Below are positions 9,806 to 18,909 of a stretch of 64,000 nt of DNA, piece by piece (position 1 is the first letter of the stretch; every line of letters starts with the position of its first letter). Below the pieces are notes generated by a model. The model was not told where the DNA came from. It searched no databases and worked only from the letters and a program-made list of their open reading frames with translations. This DNA is from Limnohabitans sp. Hippo3 (lineage in GTDB: Bacteria > Pseudomonadota > Gammaproteobacteria > Burkholderiales > Burkholderiaceae_C): NCBI RefSeq assembly GCF_003063665.1, contig NZ_NESF01000007.1, forward strand, positions 62,001-126,000. The letters run 5' to 3'. Position numbers and translations under genes: made by a program.

Positions 9806-10543
9806 TCACGCCAGCGCTTGCCATTGGCCTTGAACACGTATTTCACAGGGTTCAAAGCGCGATTTGTAATTCATTTTGGGGCTGCTTTCGATCCAATAGC
9901 CCAAATACACATAAGGCAGTTGCAGTTGTGCCGCTTGCTGAATTTGCCAGAGCACGCTGTAGGTTCCATAGCTGGCCTGGTCTTCAGGCTCATAGAAGGT
10001 GTAAACCGCCGAGAGGCCATGGTTCAGCACGTCCACAATGCTGACCATTTTCAAGGCACCCAAGCAGCCCTCGCTGGCCGGCTCGCGAAATTCCACGATG
10101 CGTGAATTGACCCGGCTTTGAAGCAAAAACTGGTTGTATTGGTCCACGCTGTCCTGATCCATGCCGCCGCCCGGGTGGCGGCTCGTCTGGTAGCGCAAAT
10201 ACAAAGCGTAGTGGTCAGGATCGAATTGCAGGTCCAACACCCGAGCCTGCAAATGCTGGTGTTTGCGCCAGCTGCGTCGCTGGCTGCGGTCCGGCTTGAA
10301 GGCGGCGACCTGCACGCGCAAGGGCTGGCAGGCCTGGCAGCCATCGCAGTAGGGGCGGTAGGTGAACATCCCGCTGCGGCGAAAACCCTGCTCCACCAAG
10401 TCGGAGTAGACCTCGTTTTGGATCAGATGGCTGGGCGTTGCCACTTGCGAGCGTGCCGAGCGCTCAGGCAGGTAGCTGCACGCATAGGGCGCCGTGGCAT
10501 AAAACTGCAAGGCCTGAATGGGGAGATCTTTGAGATGGGTCAC
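9806..10543 (-). CDS. bpt: Aspartate/glutamate leucyltransferase
   Basis: This enzyme transfers leucine from Leu-tRNA to N-terminal Asp or Glu of proteins, making a primary N-degron for ClpS/ClpAP. The N-terminal ATE domain (about 10-80) contains [13 protein letters not shown]. The C-terminal domain (about 100-235) has [19 protein letters not shown] and a [17 protein letters not shown] motif. The 245-residue length matches bacterial Bpt/Ate. Its start overlaps the aat stop by 4 bp (ATGA), so both N-degron transferases are coupled. Confidence 0.93.
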   Translation of the reverse strand: MTHLKDLPIQALQFYATAPYACSYLPERSARSQVATPSHLIQNEVYSDLVEQGFRRSGMFTYRPYCDGCQACQPLRVQVAAFKPDRSQRRSWRKHQHLQARVLDLQFDPDHYALYLRYQTSRHPGGGMDQDSVDQYNQFLLQSRVNSRIVEFREPASEGCLGALKMVSIVDVLNHGLSAVYTFYEPEDQASYGTYSVLWQIQQAAQLQLPYVYLGYWIESSPKMNYKSRFEPCEIRVQGQWQALA

Positions 10544-11307
10544 GACGTGGTGTCCAAAGCCGTCAACGTGGTCCAGTATAAAGTTTGCCGTGTCCAGTCG
10601 ATGGGGGGCATGAGGCGCTCTTGCTGGACGGTCGCCACAAAATCAGCCCGGGGTATTTCCCGGGCGCCCAAGGAGGCCAGGTGCCGGGTGTTTTGCTGGC
10701 AGTCGATGGCGGGCACGCCATGCGCCAGGCACACGCTGACCAGGCAAGCCAAAGCCATTTTGGAGCCATCGCTGATCGTGGTGAACATCGATTCACCGAA
10801 GACGGCATGGCCCAGCGCCACAAAATACAGCCCGGCGACCAGCTCGCCATCGAGCCAGACCTCGGCGCTGTGGGCGTGGCCTGCGCGGTGCAAATCCTCA
10901 TAGGCTTGCACCATGGCCGGCACGATCCAGGTGCCGTTTTGTCCGGCGCGGGGTGAGGCGCTGCAGCGGCGGATGACCTGACCGAAATCGCGGTCAAAGC
11001 TCAGTGAAAAACCAGGGTGCCGCAGCCAGCGTTGCAATGACTGGCGCAGCGAGCGGCGCAAGCGGAAATCGCCCGGCCGCAAGACCATGCGGGGGTCAGG
11101 GCTCCACCACAGCACGGGCTGTCCGTCGCTGAACCACGGAAAAACCCCCTGGCTGTAGGCCTCCAGCAAACGCGAGGCGGACAGGTCTTGGCCCGCTGCC
11201 AGCAAGCCCGGGGCGGGCGATTGCGGGCCCCAGGCCTGGTGCACCAGGGGCAGGGCCTGGTCAGCGTCAATCCAGCACAGTTCTGGCAGAGGAGAAGTCC
11301 GTGGCAT
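10540..11307 (-). CDS. aat: Leucyl/phenylalanyl-tRNA-protein transferase
   Basis: This enzyme adds Leu or Phe from aminoacyl-tRNA to N-terminal Arg or Lys of proteins, marking them for ClpS/ClpAP. Family signatures are [20 protein letters not shown], the central [34 protein letters not shown], and the C-terminal FGESMF and [21 protein letters not shown] 11307 gives 255 residues; an upstream in-frame ATG at 11322 adds five residues, and neither has a clear RBS. It forms an overlapping pair with bpt, so the cell covers basic and acidic N-degrons from one transcript. Confidence 0.93.
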   Translation of the reverse strand: MPRTSPLPELCWIDADQALPLVHQAWGPQSPAPGLLAAGQDLSASRLLEAYSQGVFPWFSDGQPVLWWSPDPRMVLRPGDFRLRRSLRQSLQRWLRHPGFSLSFDRDFGQVIRRCSASPRAGQNGTWIVPAMVQAYEDLHRAGHAHSAEVWLDGELVAGLYFVALGHAVFGESMFTTISDGSKMALACLVSVCLAHGVPAIDCQQNTRHLASLGAREIPRADFVATVQQERLMPPIDWTRQTLYWTTLTALDTTS

Positions 11308-11430
11308 GGCTGCATTACACATGAACAGGTACACGTTTCTTGTCGTTTGGGGCCCGGATCGCGATTTTTTTGCGTTTATCCTCAACCACACCTGACCGAC
11401 CGGCTTTGACCCCTCATTTTTTTGCGCGTG

Positions 11431-12219
11431 ATGACATCTTTTCCACCCCATTGGTTGCGACCCCACTGGCCTGCGCCAGCGCATGTTCAGGCTGTGATGA
11501 CCGATCGGCATGGCGGCGTCTCCCGCCCCCCTTGGGACAGCATGAACCTGGGTGACCATGTGGGTGATGCGCCGCACAGCGTGCAAGTCAACCGCCAGCG
11601 CTTGCAAACCCTCATGGGCAGCCGTCCGGTATTTTTGAAGCAGGTGCACGGCCATCAAGCGGTGGTGCTGAACGCCAACACCACGGATGGCACCGAGGCC
11701 GACGCCTGCGTTGCGTTGAATGCGGAGGTGGCTTGCACCATCATGGTGGCCGACTGTTTGCCCATCTTGATGTGTGACAAGTCTGGCCAATGGGTGGCTG
11801 CAGCGCATGCAGGCTGGCGTGGTCTGGCGGGTGAGGGCGGTACAGGCGTGCTCGAAGCCCTTTGCCAGCAGCCCGCTTTGCGGGATACCCCGCCTGACGA
11901 CATCCTGGTCTGGCTGGGGCCTTGCATTGGTCCCGAGGCTTTTGAGGTGGGCACAGACGTGCGAGAGGCTTTTTGTCCAGATGCCCCAGAGGCTGGTGTT
12001 TACTTCAAACCCGCTGAGGCGGACAAATGGTTGGCCGACTTGGCAGGCCTGGCCCGGTGGCGGTTGCACCGCTTGGGACTTCACCGTGTTTTTGGCAACG
12101 ACAGCCAGTCTGCGTGGTGCACGGCCACGCAGCCTTCAAGGTTCTTTTCGCACCGCCGCGACAGCCGGGTCCTCGGACAGAGCGGGCGCATGGCCGCCTG
12201 CATCTGGCTCAGCCGTTGA
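11431..12219 (+). CDS. pgeF: Purine nucleoside phosphorylase / peptidoglycan editing factor (YfiH/laccase-domain family)
   Basis: A 262-residue Cu-oxidase_4 (YfiH) protein. The metal-binding His/Cys set is visible in FLKQVHGHQ, VADCLPILM and AAHAGWRGL. GPCIGPEAFEVG and the C-terminal SHRRDSRVLGQSGR are also family-typical. E. coli members remove mis-incorporated L-Ser from peptidoglycan stems, and related enzymes cleave purine nucleosides; which role dominates here cannot be read from sequence. ATG 11431 is chosen; earlier TTG and GTG codons are possible. The last 84 bp overlap the small membrane protein gene tail to tail. Confidence 0.9.
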   Translation: MTSFPPHWLRPHWPAPAHVQAVMTDRHGGVSRPPWDSMNLGDHVGDAPHSVQVNRQRLQTLMGSRPVFLKQVHGHQAVVLNANTTDGTEADACVALNAEVACTIMVADCLPILMCDKSGQWVAAAHAGWRGLAGEGGTGVLEALCQQPALRDTPPDDILVWLGPCIGPEAFEVGTDVREAFCPDAPEAGVYFKPAEADKWLADLAGLARWRLHRLGLHRVFGNDSQSAWCTATQPSRFFSHRRDSRVLGQSGRMAACIWLSR

Positions 12220-12438
12220 TGGGGGGACTGGGGTTGGCTCTTGCGCTTTTGCTTCTGTCTGCCTTCGGGCTTTGCGGCGCAAGGGTGTGCCCATCAAATA
12301 CACCACCAAGGACATGGGTAAAACCCCATACAAAATAAAAGTGATGATGGCCCCCAACACAGTGCCTTGGGTACTAAATGCTTCAGCCAGACCCATCAAC
12401 AAGGTCACATAGAGCCAGGCAATAACGATCAAATACAT
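12136..12438 (-). CDS. Small two-helix membrane protein of unknown function
   Basis: A 100-residue protein with two predicted membrane helices, about residues 3-20 (LIVIAWLYVTLLMGLAEA) and 26-50 (VLGAIITFILYGVLPMSLVV). A basic stretch (LRRKARRQ) and a Pro/Glu-rich cytoplasmic tail follow. I recognise no named family. The tail overlaps the 3' end of pgeF in the opposite direction, and its promoter side faces phaC. The helices are clearly hydrophobic in this frame and in no other, which supports real coding. Confidence 0.65.
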   Translation of the reverse strand: MYLIVIAWLYVTLLMGLAEAFSTQGTVLGAIITFILYGVLPMSLVVYLMGTPLRRKARRQTEAKAQEPTPVPPSTAEPDAGGHAPALSEDPAVAAVRKEP

Positions 12439-12471
12439 TTTTTTGCGCTTTGTAATTTAGGTGACATCAAA

Positions 12472-12501
12472 TTGACAGATACTGAAGGTAACCGATATCA
12501 A
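12472..12501 (+). promoter_or_regulatory. Candidate sigma-70 promoter for phaC
   Basis: A consensus TTGACA (12472-12477) is followed after 18 bp by TATCAA (12496-12501). phaC starts 25 bp further on with a CGGAGA ribosome site at 12515-12520. Confidence 0.5.
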
Positions 12502-12525
12502 AAAAACCATTTACCGGAGACAAGC

Positions 12526-14244
12526 ATGAGCACATCCACGCCAGAATTCTGGTCCAGCATGAGCGAGGGTTTTCAGCAAAACCTGTCCAAAAGCTGGGGG
12601 CAGGCGATGCAGCATTTCCAAACCCTGGACCTCGGTGGGCTCAAACCTGGTGTCGACGCCGCTTTGCCACCCATCAAATTCTCGCCTGAAAAGCTCCAGA
12701 CCCTGCAAGGGCAGTACTTCAAAGACGCCTCTGAGTTGTGGAATCAGAGCCTGCACAACAGTTTGCAAGTCAAAGACCGTCGCTTTTCAGGGGAAGCGTG
12801 GAGCGCCAATCCGATGGCGGCTTTCAATGCGGCCACCTATTTGCTCAATGCCCGCACGCTGATGGGATTGGCCGATGCGGTGGAGGGGGACGAGAAAACA
12901 CGCAACCGCATCCGCTTTGCCGTGGAGCAATGGGTGGCCGCTGCTGCGCCCAGCAATTTTCTGGCCTTCAATGCCGAGGCACAAAAGAAAGCCATCGAAA
13001 CCCAAGGCGAGAGCATTGCCAAGGGGGTGAAAAACCTGATGCACGACATGCAGCAAGGCCATGTGTCGATGACCGACGAAAGTCTGTTCGAGGTGGGCAA
13101 GAATGTGGCCACCACCGAAGGCGCGGTGGTCTTCGAGAACGAGTTTTTCCAGCTCATCGAATACAAGCCGCTCACGGCCAAGGTCTACGAAAAACCCTTC
13201 TTGCTGGTGCCGCCTTGCATCAACAAGTTCTACATCCTGGACCTGCAACCTGAGAACTCCTTCATCCGCTATGCGGTCAGCCAGGGGCATCGCACCTTTG
13301 TGGTGAGCTGGCGCAACCCCGACGAGTCCATGGCGCAAAAGACCTGGGACGACTACATCGAGCAAGCGGCCATCCAAGCCATCAGCACGGTGCAGTCGAT
13401 CACGGGCGCAGCCAAGATCAACGCGCTGGGTTTTTGCGTGGGCGGCACCATCTTGTCGACCGCTTTGGCCGTGTTGGCGGCCCGTGGCGAAAAGCCTGTG
13501 GCCAGTGCCACCTTCCTCACCACCCTGATCAACTTCACTGACACCGGCATTCTGGACGTGTTCATTGACGAGAACTTCGTCAAGTTCCGTGAGCAGCAAA
13601 TGGGCAAGGGCGGCTTGCTCAAGGGCCAGGACCTCGCCTCGACTTTCAGCTTTCTGCGCCCCAACGACCTGGTCTGGAACTATGTGGTGGGCAACTACCT
13701 CAAGGGCGAGACGCCGCCACCGTTTGACCTGCTCTACTGGAACAGCGACTCGACCAATTTGCCCGGACCTTTTTACGCCTGGTACCTGCGCAACACCTAC
13801 CTGGAAAACAACCTGGTCAAACCCGGCAAGGTCAAAGTCTGTGGCGAGCCCATTGATTTGGGCAAGGTCGACATACCGGTCTACATCTATGGCTCGCGTG
13901 AAGACCACATCGTGCCCATCGGCGGCGCGTACGCCAGCACCCAGGTGCTGCCGGGCAAAAAGCGTTTTGTCATGGGGGCCTCGGGCCACATCGCCGGGGT
14001 GATCAACCCGCCCGCCGCCAAAAAGCGCAGCCACTGGCTGAGCGAGGGCAGCAAATTCCCGGCCGATGTGAACGACTGGATCGCCAGTGCCAAAGAGCTG
14101 CCTGGCAGCTGGTGGACCGACTGGTCCGATTGGCTCAAGGGCCATGCGGGCAAGCAAATTGCCGCCCCCAAAACCTATGGCAAAGGCAGTCAATTCAAAG
14201 CCATCGAAGCGGCCCCTGGTCGTTACGTCAAAGCCAAAGCCTGA
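12526..14244 (+). CDS. phaC: Class I polyhydroxyalkanoate synthase
   Basis: This enzyme polymerises (R)-3-hydroxyacyl-CoA into PHA at the granule surface. The 572 residues fit class I. The N-terminal PhaC_N domain spans about 90-265. The alpha/beta-hydrolase core has the modified lipase box GFCVGG with nucleophile C304, and candidate partners D460 (SREDHIVP) and H488 (ASGHIAG) complete the triad. ATG 12526 follows CGGAGA. phaA starts 29 bp downstream and phaB beyond it, the standard short-chain PHA operon. Confidence 0.95.
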   Translation: MSTSTPEFWSSMSEGFQQNLSKSWGQAMQHFQTLDLGGLKPGVDAALPPIKFSPEKLQTLQGQYFKDASELWNQSLHNSLQVKDRRFSGEAWSANPMAAFNAATYLLNARTLMGLADAVEGDEKTRNRIRFAVEQWVAAAAPSNFLAFNAEAQKKAIETQGESIAKGVKNLMHDMQQGHVSMTDESLFEVGKNVATTEGAVVFENEFFQLIEYKPLTAKVYEKPFLLVPPCINKFYILDLQPENSFIRYAVSQGHRTFVVSWRNPDESMAQKTWDDYIEQAAIQAISTVQSITGAAKINALGFCVGGTILSTALAVLAARGEKPVASATFLTTLINFTDTGILDVFIDENFVKFREQQMGKGGLLKGQDLASTFSFLRPNDLVWNYVVGNYLKGETPPPFDLLYWNSDSTNLPGPFYAWYLRNTYLENNLVKPGKVKVCGEPIDLGKVDIPVYIYGSREDHIVPIGGAYASTQVLPGKKRFVMGASGHIAGVINPPAAKKRSHWLSEGSKFPADVNDWIASAKELPGSWWTDWSDWLKGHAGKQIAAPKTYGKGSQFKAIEAAPGRYVKAKA

Positions 14245-14273
14245 TTTTTATTGACACAACGGAGATCTGAAAA

Positions 14274-15455
14274 ATGGAAGACATCGTCATCGTCGCAGCC
14301 GCTCGCACCGCCGTGGGCAAATTTGGCGGCTCGCTCGCCAAGACCCCTGCCACCGAGCTGGGCAGCATCGTCATCCAGGGCTTGCTCCAGCGCAGCGGCT
14401 TGCCGGTCGACGCCATTGGCGAAGTCATCATGGGCCAGGTGCTGGCCGCAGGCGTGGGCCAGAACCCCGCCCGCCAAGCCATGATGAAAGCCGGGCTGGC
14501 CAAAGAGACTCCGGCGCTGACCATCAACGCCGTGTGCGGCTCGGGCCTGAAAGCCGTGATGCTGGCCGCACAGGCTGTGGCCTGGGGCGACAGCGAAATC
14601 GTGATCGCGGGTGGCCAGGAAAACATGAGCGCCAGCCCGCACGTTTTGAACGGCAGCCGCGACGGCCAGCGCATGGGCGACTGGAAGATGACCGACACCA
14701 TGATCGTGGACGGCCTGTGGGACGTGTACAACCAGTACCACATGGGCATCACCGCCGAGAACGTGGCCAAGGCCCACGGCATCACCCGCGACATGCAAGA
14801 CGCCCTGGCCCTGGGCAGCCAGCAAAAAGCCGCTGCTGCGCAAGACGCGGGCAAGTTCAAGGACGAGATCGTGGACGTGCTGATCCCCCAGCGCAAGGGC
14901 GATCCGCTGGTCTTCAACACCGACGAGTTCATCAACAAGAAAACCAATGCCGAGGCCCTGGCCGGTCTGCGCCCTGCGTTTGACAAGGCGGGCAGCGTGA
15001 CGGCTGGCAATGCCTCGGGCATCAATGACGGCGCTGCCGCCGTGATGGTGATGAGCGCCAAAAAGGCCGCTGCCTTGGGCCTCAAGCCCCTGGCCCGCAT
15101 TGCAGCCTTCGGCACCAGCGGTCTGGACCCGGCCACCATGGGCATGGGCCCGGTGCCCGCTTCGCAAAAGGCCTTGGCCCGTGCAGGCTGGAAGGCGCAA
15201 GACGTGGACCTGTTCGAGCTGAACGAGGCTTTTGCAGCACAAGCCTGCGCCGTCAACAAGGCGCTGGACATCGATCCGGCCAAAGTCAACGTCAACGGCG
15301 GTGCCATTGCGATTGGCCACCCGATTGGCGCATCCGGTTGCCGCATTCTGGTGACTCTGTTGCACGAAATGCAGCGCACTCAGGCCAAAAAAGGCCTGGC
15401 CGCGCTGTGCATCGGTGGCGGCATGGGCGTGTCATTGGCGGTTGAACGCGTTTAA
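14274..15455 (+). CDS. phaA: Acetyl-CoA C-acetyltransferase (beta-ketothiolase)
   Basis: This enzyme condenses two acetyl-CoA to acetoacetyl-CoA, the first step of PHB synthesis. The 393 residues match thiolase II. The acyl-accepting Cys is C88 in NAVCGSGLKAVMLA, the GHPIGASGCR block carries the catalytic His, and LCIGGGMG near the C-terminus carries the second Cys. NGGAIAIGHP is typical. It is the middle gene of phaC-phaA-phaB. Confidence 0.95.
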   Translation: MEDIVIVAAARTAVGKFGGSLAKTPATELGSIVIQGLLQRSGLPVDAIGEVIMGQVLAAGVGQNPARQAMMKAGLAKETPALTINAVCGSGLKAVMLAAQAVAWGDSEIVIAGGQENMSASPHVLNGSRDGQRMGDWKMTDTMIVDGLWDVYNQYHMGITAENVAKAHGITRDMQDALALGSQQKAAAAQDAGKFKDEIVDVLIPQRKGDPLVFNTDEFINKKTNAEALAGLRPAFDKAGSVTAGNASGINDGAAAVMVMSAKKAAALGLKPLARIAAFGTSGLDPATMGMGPVPASQKALARAGWKAQDVDLFELNEAFAAQACAVNKALDIDPAKVNVNGGAIAIGHPIGASGCRILVTLLHEMQRTQAKKGLAALCIGGGMGVSLAVERV

Positions 15456-15574
15456 AAACCTGCGCCGCTCATGCGGCGTGGTTTGGCGCACTGTCCAACC
15501 GTATAAGGGCAGCCAATCATCGCGGTTTGAGCGGACTTCATTGATCCCACTTCACTCATAACAAGGAGACAAAC

Positions 15575-16312
15575 ATGAGTCAAAAAGTAGCTTACGTCAC
15601 AGGTGGCATGGGCGGTATCGGTACCGCGATTTGCCAACGCCTTCATCAAGAGGGCTTCAAGGTCATCGCCGGTTGCGGCCCGACCCGTGACTACAACAAG
15701 TGGCTGGACGAGCAAAAAGCTCAAGGCTTCACTTTCTATGCATCGGTGGGCAACGTCGGTGACTGGGATTCCACGGTGGAAGCCTTCAGCAAGGCCAAGG
15801 CCGAGCACGGCAGCATCGATGTGCTGGTGAACAACGCGGGCATCACCAAGGACCGCATGTTCCTGAAGATGACCCGGGATGACTGGGACGCCGTGATGAA
15901 CACCAACCTGGACTCCATGTTCAACGTGACCAAGCAGGTTGTGTCCGACATGGTTGAAAAGGGCTGGGGCCGCATCATCAACATCTCGTCGGTCAACGGT
16001 GAAAAAGGCCAAGCAGGCCAAACCAACTACTCGGCTGCCAAAGCCGGCATGCATGGTTTTTCGATGGCCTTGGCGCAAGAGTTGGCCACCAAGGGCGTGA
16101 CCGTGAACACCGTGTCGCCGGGCTATATCGGCACCGACATGGTCAACGCCATCCGTCCTGACGTGCTGGAAAAGATCGTGGCCACCGTGCCCGTCAAGCG
16201 CCTGGGTAAGCCCAGCGAGATCGCTTCCATCATCGCCTGGTTGGCCAGCGAAGAGGGTGGTTACGCCACTGGCGCAGACTTCTCGGTCAACGGTGGTTTG
16301 CACATGGGCTGA
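15575..16312 (+). CDS. phaB: Acetoacetyl-CoA reductase (NADPH)
   Basis: This short-chain dehydrogenase reduces acetoacetyl-CoA to (R)-3-hydroxybutyryl-CoA for PhaC. The glycine-rich cofactor loop TGGMGGIG lies at residues 9-16, NNAG near 86-89, and the catalytic Ser-Tyr-Lys at S139 (INISSV), Y152 and K156 (NYSAAKAG). The 245 residues match PhaB. A 119-bp spacer with a CGCCGC/GCGGCG hairpin (15470-15485) separates it from phaA, so its level may be set independently. AAGGAGA precedes the ATG. Confidence 0.93.
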   Translation: MSQKVAYVTGGMGGIGTAICQRLHQEGFKVIAGCGPTRDYNKWLDEQKAQGFTFYASVGNVGDWDSTVEAFSKAKAEHGSIDVLVNNAGITKDRMFLKMTRDDWDAVMNTNLDSMFNVTKQVVSDMVEKGWGRIINISSVNGEKGQAGQTNYSAAKAGMHGFSMALAQELATKGVTVNTVSPGYIGTDMVNAIRPDVLEKIVATVPVKRLGKPSEIASIIAWLASEEGGYATGADFSVNGGLHMG

Positions 16313-16354
16313 TGCCCGGGCCCTTGGGCCACATCGTCCTGGGCATGGCCCACA

Positions 16355-16381
16355 AAAAAACCCGCCTCGGCGGGTTTTTTG
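16355..16381. terminator. Bidirectional terminator between phaB and the SPFH gene
   Basis: The stem AAAAAACCCG / CGGGTTTTTT around CCTCGG has T runs in both directions and sits between converging genes. Confidence 0.85.
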
Positions 16382-16398
16382 TTTTTGCAAGCAGGCGT

Positions 16399-17319
16399 TC
16401 AGGGGCCGACTTGCTTGCCTGTGCCCACCAGCTGCATGGCCGAAGCGATCAGCCCGGACACTTCGGTCATGTTGCCTGGCACGATGAGTGTGGTTTTGGC
16501 GTCTTGCGCCACTTTGCCGTAAGCCTGCACGGCTTGCTCCGCCACCTTGAGTTGCACCGCCTGCTCGCCCCCGGGCTGGCGGATGGCGGCGGCGATGCGC
16601 TCGATGGCTTGGGCCGTGGCGTTGGCCATTTCGGTGATGGCGGCGGCATCGCCTTGGGCTTTGTTGATAGCGGCTTGTTTCTCACCTTCTGATCGTGCAA
16701 TAAAGGCCTCGCGCTCGCCCGTGGCGATGTTGATCTGCTCCTGGCGGCGGCCTTCAGAGGCCGCGATCAGGGCGCGCTTTTCACGCTCGGCCGTGATTTG
16801 CGACTGCATGGCCAGCAAAATTTCCTTGGGTGGTGTCAGGTCCTTGATCTCGTAGCGCAGCACCTTCACGCCCCAGTTGAGCGCTGCTTCGTCGATGGCG
16901 GCTACCACCTGCGCATTGATGATGTCGCGCTCTTCAAAAGTCTTGTCCAGCTCGAGCTTGCCGATCACGCTGCGCAGGCTGGTTTGCGCCAGTTGCGTCA
17001 CGGCCACGATGTAGTTGGACGAGCCGTAGCTGGCCAGTTTGGGGTCGGTGACCTGAAAGTACAGGATGCCGTCGACCTGCAGCTGCGTGTTGTCGCGGGT
17101 GATGCAGATCTGACTGGGCACGTCGAGCGGGATTTCTTTCAGGCTGTGCTTCTGGATCACGTTGTCGACAAAGGGCACCACAAAGTTCAGGCCCGGGGCC
17201 AGACTGGCGTGGAATTTGCCCAGCCTTTCCACCACCCAGGCTTCTTGCTGTGGCACGACTTTGACGGTCTTGACGATGAACAGGACCGCGATGATCACGA
17301 GAACGGCTGCGACTTCCAT
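16399..17319 (-). CDS. SPFH/band-7 (stomatin-like, QmcA family) membrane protein
   Basis: A 306-residue membrane scaffold protein. An N-terminal anchor (about 1-20, VAAVLVIIAVLFIVKTV) precedes the SPFH domain (about 20-185), with VPQQEAWVVERLGKF and SLRSVIGKLELDKTFEERD. A long helical coiled region (about 185-250) follows, rich in Glu/Arg/Ala (QITAEREKRALIAASEG). Such proteins form oligomeric membrane microdomains and influence protein quality control. The NfeD-type gene lies 36 bp upstream, the conserved stomatin/NfeD pairing. Confidence 0.9.
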   Translation of the reverse strand: MEVAAVLVIIAVLFIVKTVKVVPQQEAWVVERLGKFHASLAPGLNFVVPFVDNVIQKHSLKEIPLDVPSQICITRDNTQLQVDGILYFQVTDPKLASYGSSNYIVAVTQLAQTSLRSVIGKLELDKTFEERDIINAQVVAAIDEAALNWGVKVLRYEIKDLTPPKEILLAMQSQITAEREKRALIAASEGRRQEQINIATGEREAFIARSEGEKQAAINKAQGDAAAITEMANATAQAIERIAAAIRQPGGEQAVQLKVAEQAVQAYGKVAQDAKTTLIVPGNMTEVSGLIASAMQLVGTGKQVGP

Positions 17320-17355
17320 GGTTTTTCTCCCTATTGAGTGGTTGGAGCGGTGTGC

Positions 17356-17775
17356 TCAGATTTTCTCGAGGACCAGGCGGTTGCCCGCGATGGCCTGGAT
17401 GCGGTGTGCACCCGGTGCGGCGCTTTGGCCCGGGGCCAGCTCGGCACTCCAGGCCGCGCCCCGGTGCAAGACCCGTGTTGTGCCCTGTGCGTCCCAGGCC
17501 TCGACCATCACAGTGGCCCCCAAGTCCAGATGCTGGTCTTGCGCTTCTTGTGGCGTGGCGGCTTGGCGCTTGCGCCATTGGCCCAGCAGCACAGCCCCGA
17601 GGCCACCCACGACCGCCGCCACCACCAGTTGGCTGGTCAGGCCATAACCTGCCATGGCGGTCAAGGCTGCCGCCACGGCGCCCAGGCTCAGCATCAGCAG
17701 GTAAAAAGTGCCGGTCACCAACTCCAGTGCCACCAGCACACCGGACAGGACCCACCACATCGTTGCGTTGCTCAT
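17356..17775 (-). CDS. NfeD-family membrane protein
   Basis: A 139-residue short NfeD protein. Three hydrophobic helices lie at about 7-28, 30-45 and 48-66 (WWVLSGVLVALELVTGTFYL and following). A C-terminal OB-fold-like soluble domain (about 80-139) contains LDLGATVMVEAWD and AGNRLVLEKI. It has no protease domain, so it is the short form. It is the promoter-proximal partner of the SPFH gene. ATG 17775 is preceded by a purine-rich GGGGAAAG. Confidence 0.85.
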   Translation of the reverse strand: MSNATMWWVLSGVLVALELVTGTFYLLMLSLGAVAAALTAMAGYGLTSQLVVAAVVGGLGAVLLGQWRKRQAATPQEAQDQHLDLGATVMVEAWDAQGTTRVLHRGAAWSAELAPGQSAAPGAHRIQAIAGNRLVLEKI

Positions 17776-17898
17776 CTTTCCCCTCCAGAATTTTTTTGTC
17801 TTTTCAGCCTTGCGACCACAGGTCTTTATACGCCGTCCCAACGGGCGCTTGCCCGGGCTTGGGTCAAGTCCGGCACCAGCCAAGGATAATCCGTCCCT

Positions 17899-18900
17899 AT
17901 GCATTTCCCTGAACCCCAACGCTGGCGCCTGTCCGTCGCCCCGATGATGGACTGGACTGACCGTCATTGCCGTTTTTTCCATCGCCTGCTGACCCGCCAC
18001 ACCCTGCTCTACACCGAGATGGTGACCACCGGTGCTTTGCGCCATGGCAGCGTGCAGCGGCACCTGCGCTTCAACGCCGAAGAACACCCCGTGGCGCTGC
18101 AATTAGGCGGCAGCGATGCGGCCGACCTGGCCCACGCCGCCAAGCTGGGGCAAGAGTGGGGCTATGACGAAATCAACCTCAATTGCGGCTGTCCATCAGA
18201 CCGGGTGCAGCGCGGCGCGTTTGGGGCTTGCCTGATGAACGAGCCGCGCACCGTGGCCGACGGTGTCAAAGCCATGCTGGACGTGGTGGACGTGCCGGTG
18301 ACCGTTAAGCACCGTATTGGCATCGACCGCATCGAAAGCTATGACTTCGTGCGAGACTTTGTCGGCACGGTGAGCGAGGCGGGCTGTCGGGTGTTCATCG
18401 TGCATGCCCGCAATGCCTGGCTCGACGGCCTGAGTCCCAAGGAAAACCGCGAAATCCCGCCGCTGCGCTACGAGTTGGCCTACCAGCTCAAAAAGGACTT
18501 TCCGGGCCTGCTGATCGCCGTGAACGGCGGCATCAAGACCAACGAAGAGATTGCGCAGCATCTGCAGCACGCCGACGGCGTGATGGTCGGGCGCGAGGCT
18601 TATTACAACCCCTGGCTGCTGGGCAGCTGGGACGCCACGTTTTACGGCGATGCCCATGAGGTGCCCAGCCGCGAAGCGGTGGAAGAGGCCATGGTGGCCT
18701 ACATGGAACGGGCCTTTGCCGAAGACGGCTGCCCTTGGTACGCCATTGCCCGCCACATGCTGGGCCTGTATCACGGCCAGCATGGGGGGCGTTTGTGGCG
18801 TCAGGTCTGGAGCGACCACAAACTCAAGCCCTTGCCGCCGCGAGAGGTCTGGGCTTTGGCCCGTGCGGCGCTGGCACGCGGGGCGGTGGTCAGCGACTGA
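17899..18900 (+). CDS. dusA: tRNA-dihydrouridine(20/20a) synthase
   Basis: This FMN enzyme reduces uridine 20/20a in the tRNA D-loop. The TIM-barrel N-terminus has RLSVAPMMDWTDRHCR and LYTEMVTTGAL. The active-site Cys is C98 in NLNCGCPSDRVQRGAFGACL. VHARNAWLDGLSPKENREIP and GVMVGREAYYNPW identify the DusA subgroup over DusB and DusC. The 333 residues match. It is monocistronic, convergent with the GntR gene 10 bp away. Confidence 0.93.
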   Translation: MHFPEPQRWRLSVAPMMDWTDRHCRFFHRLLTRHTLLYTEMVTTGALRHGSVQRHLRFNAEEHPVALQLGGSDAADLAHAAKLGQEWGYDEINLNCGCPSDRVQRGAFGACLMNEPRTVADGVKAMLDVVDVPVTVKHRIGIDRIESYDFVRDFVGTVSEAGCRVFIVHARNAWLDGLSPKENREIPPLRYELAYQLKKDFPGLLIAVNGGIKTNEEIAQHLQHADGVMVGREAYYNPWLLGSWDATFYGDAHEVPSREAVEEAMVAYMERAFAEDGCPWYAIARHMLGLYHGQHGGRLWRQVWSDHKLKPLPPREVWALARAALARGAVVSD

Positions 18901-18909
18901 CTATCTGAT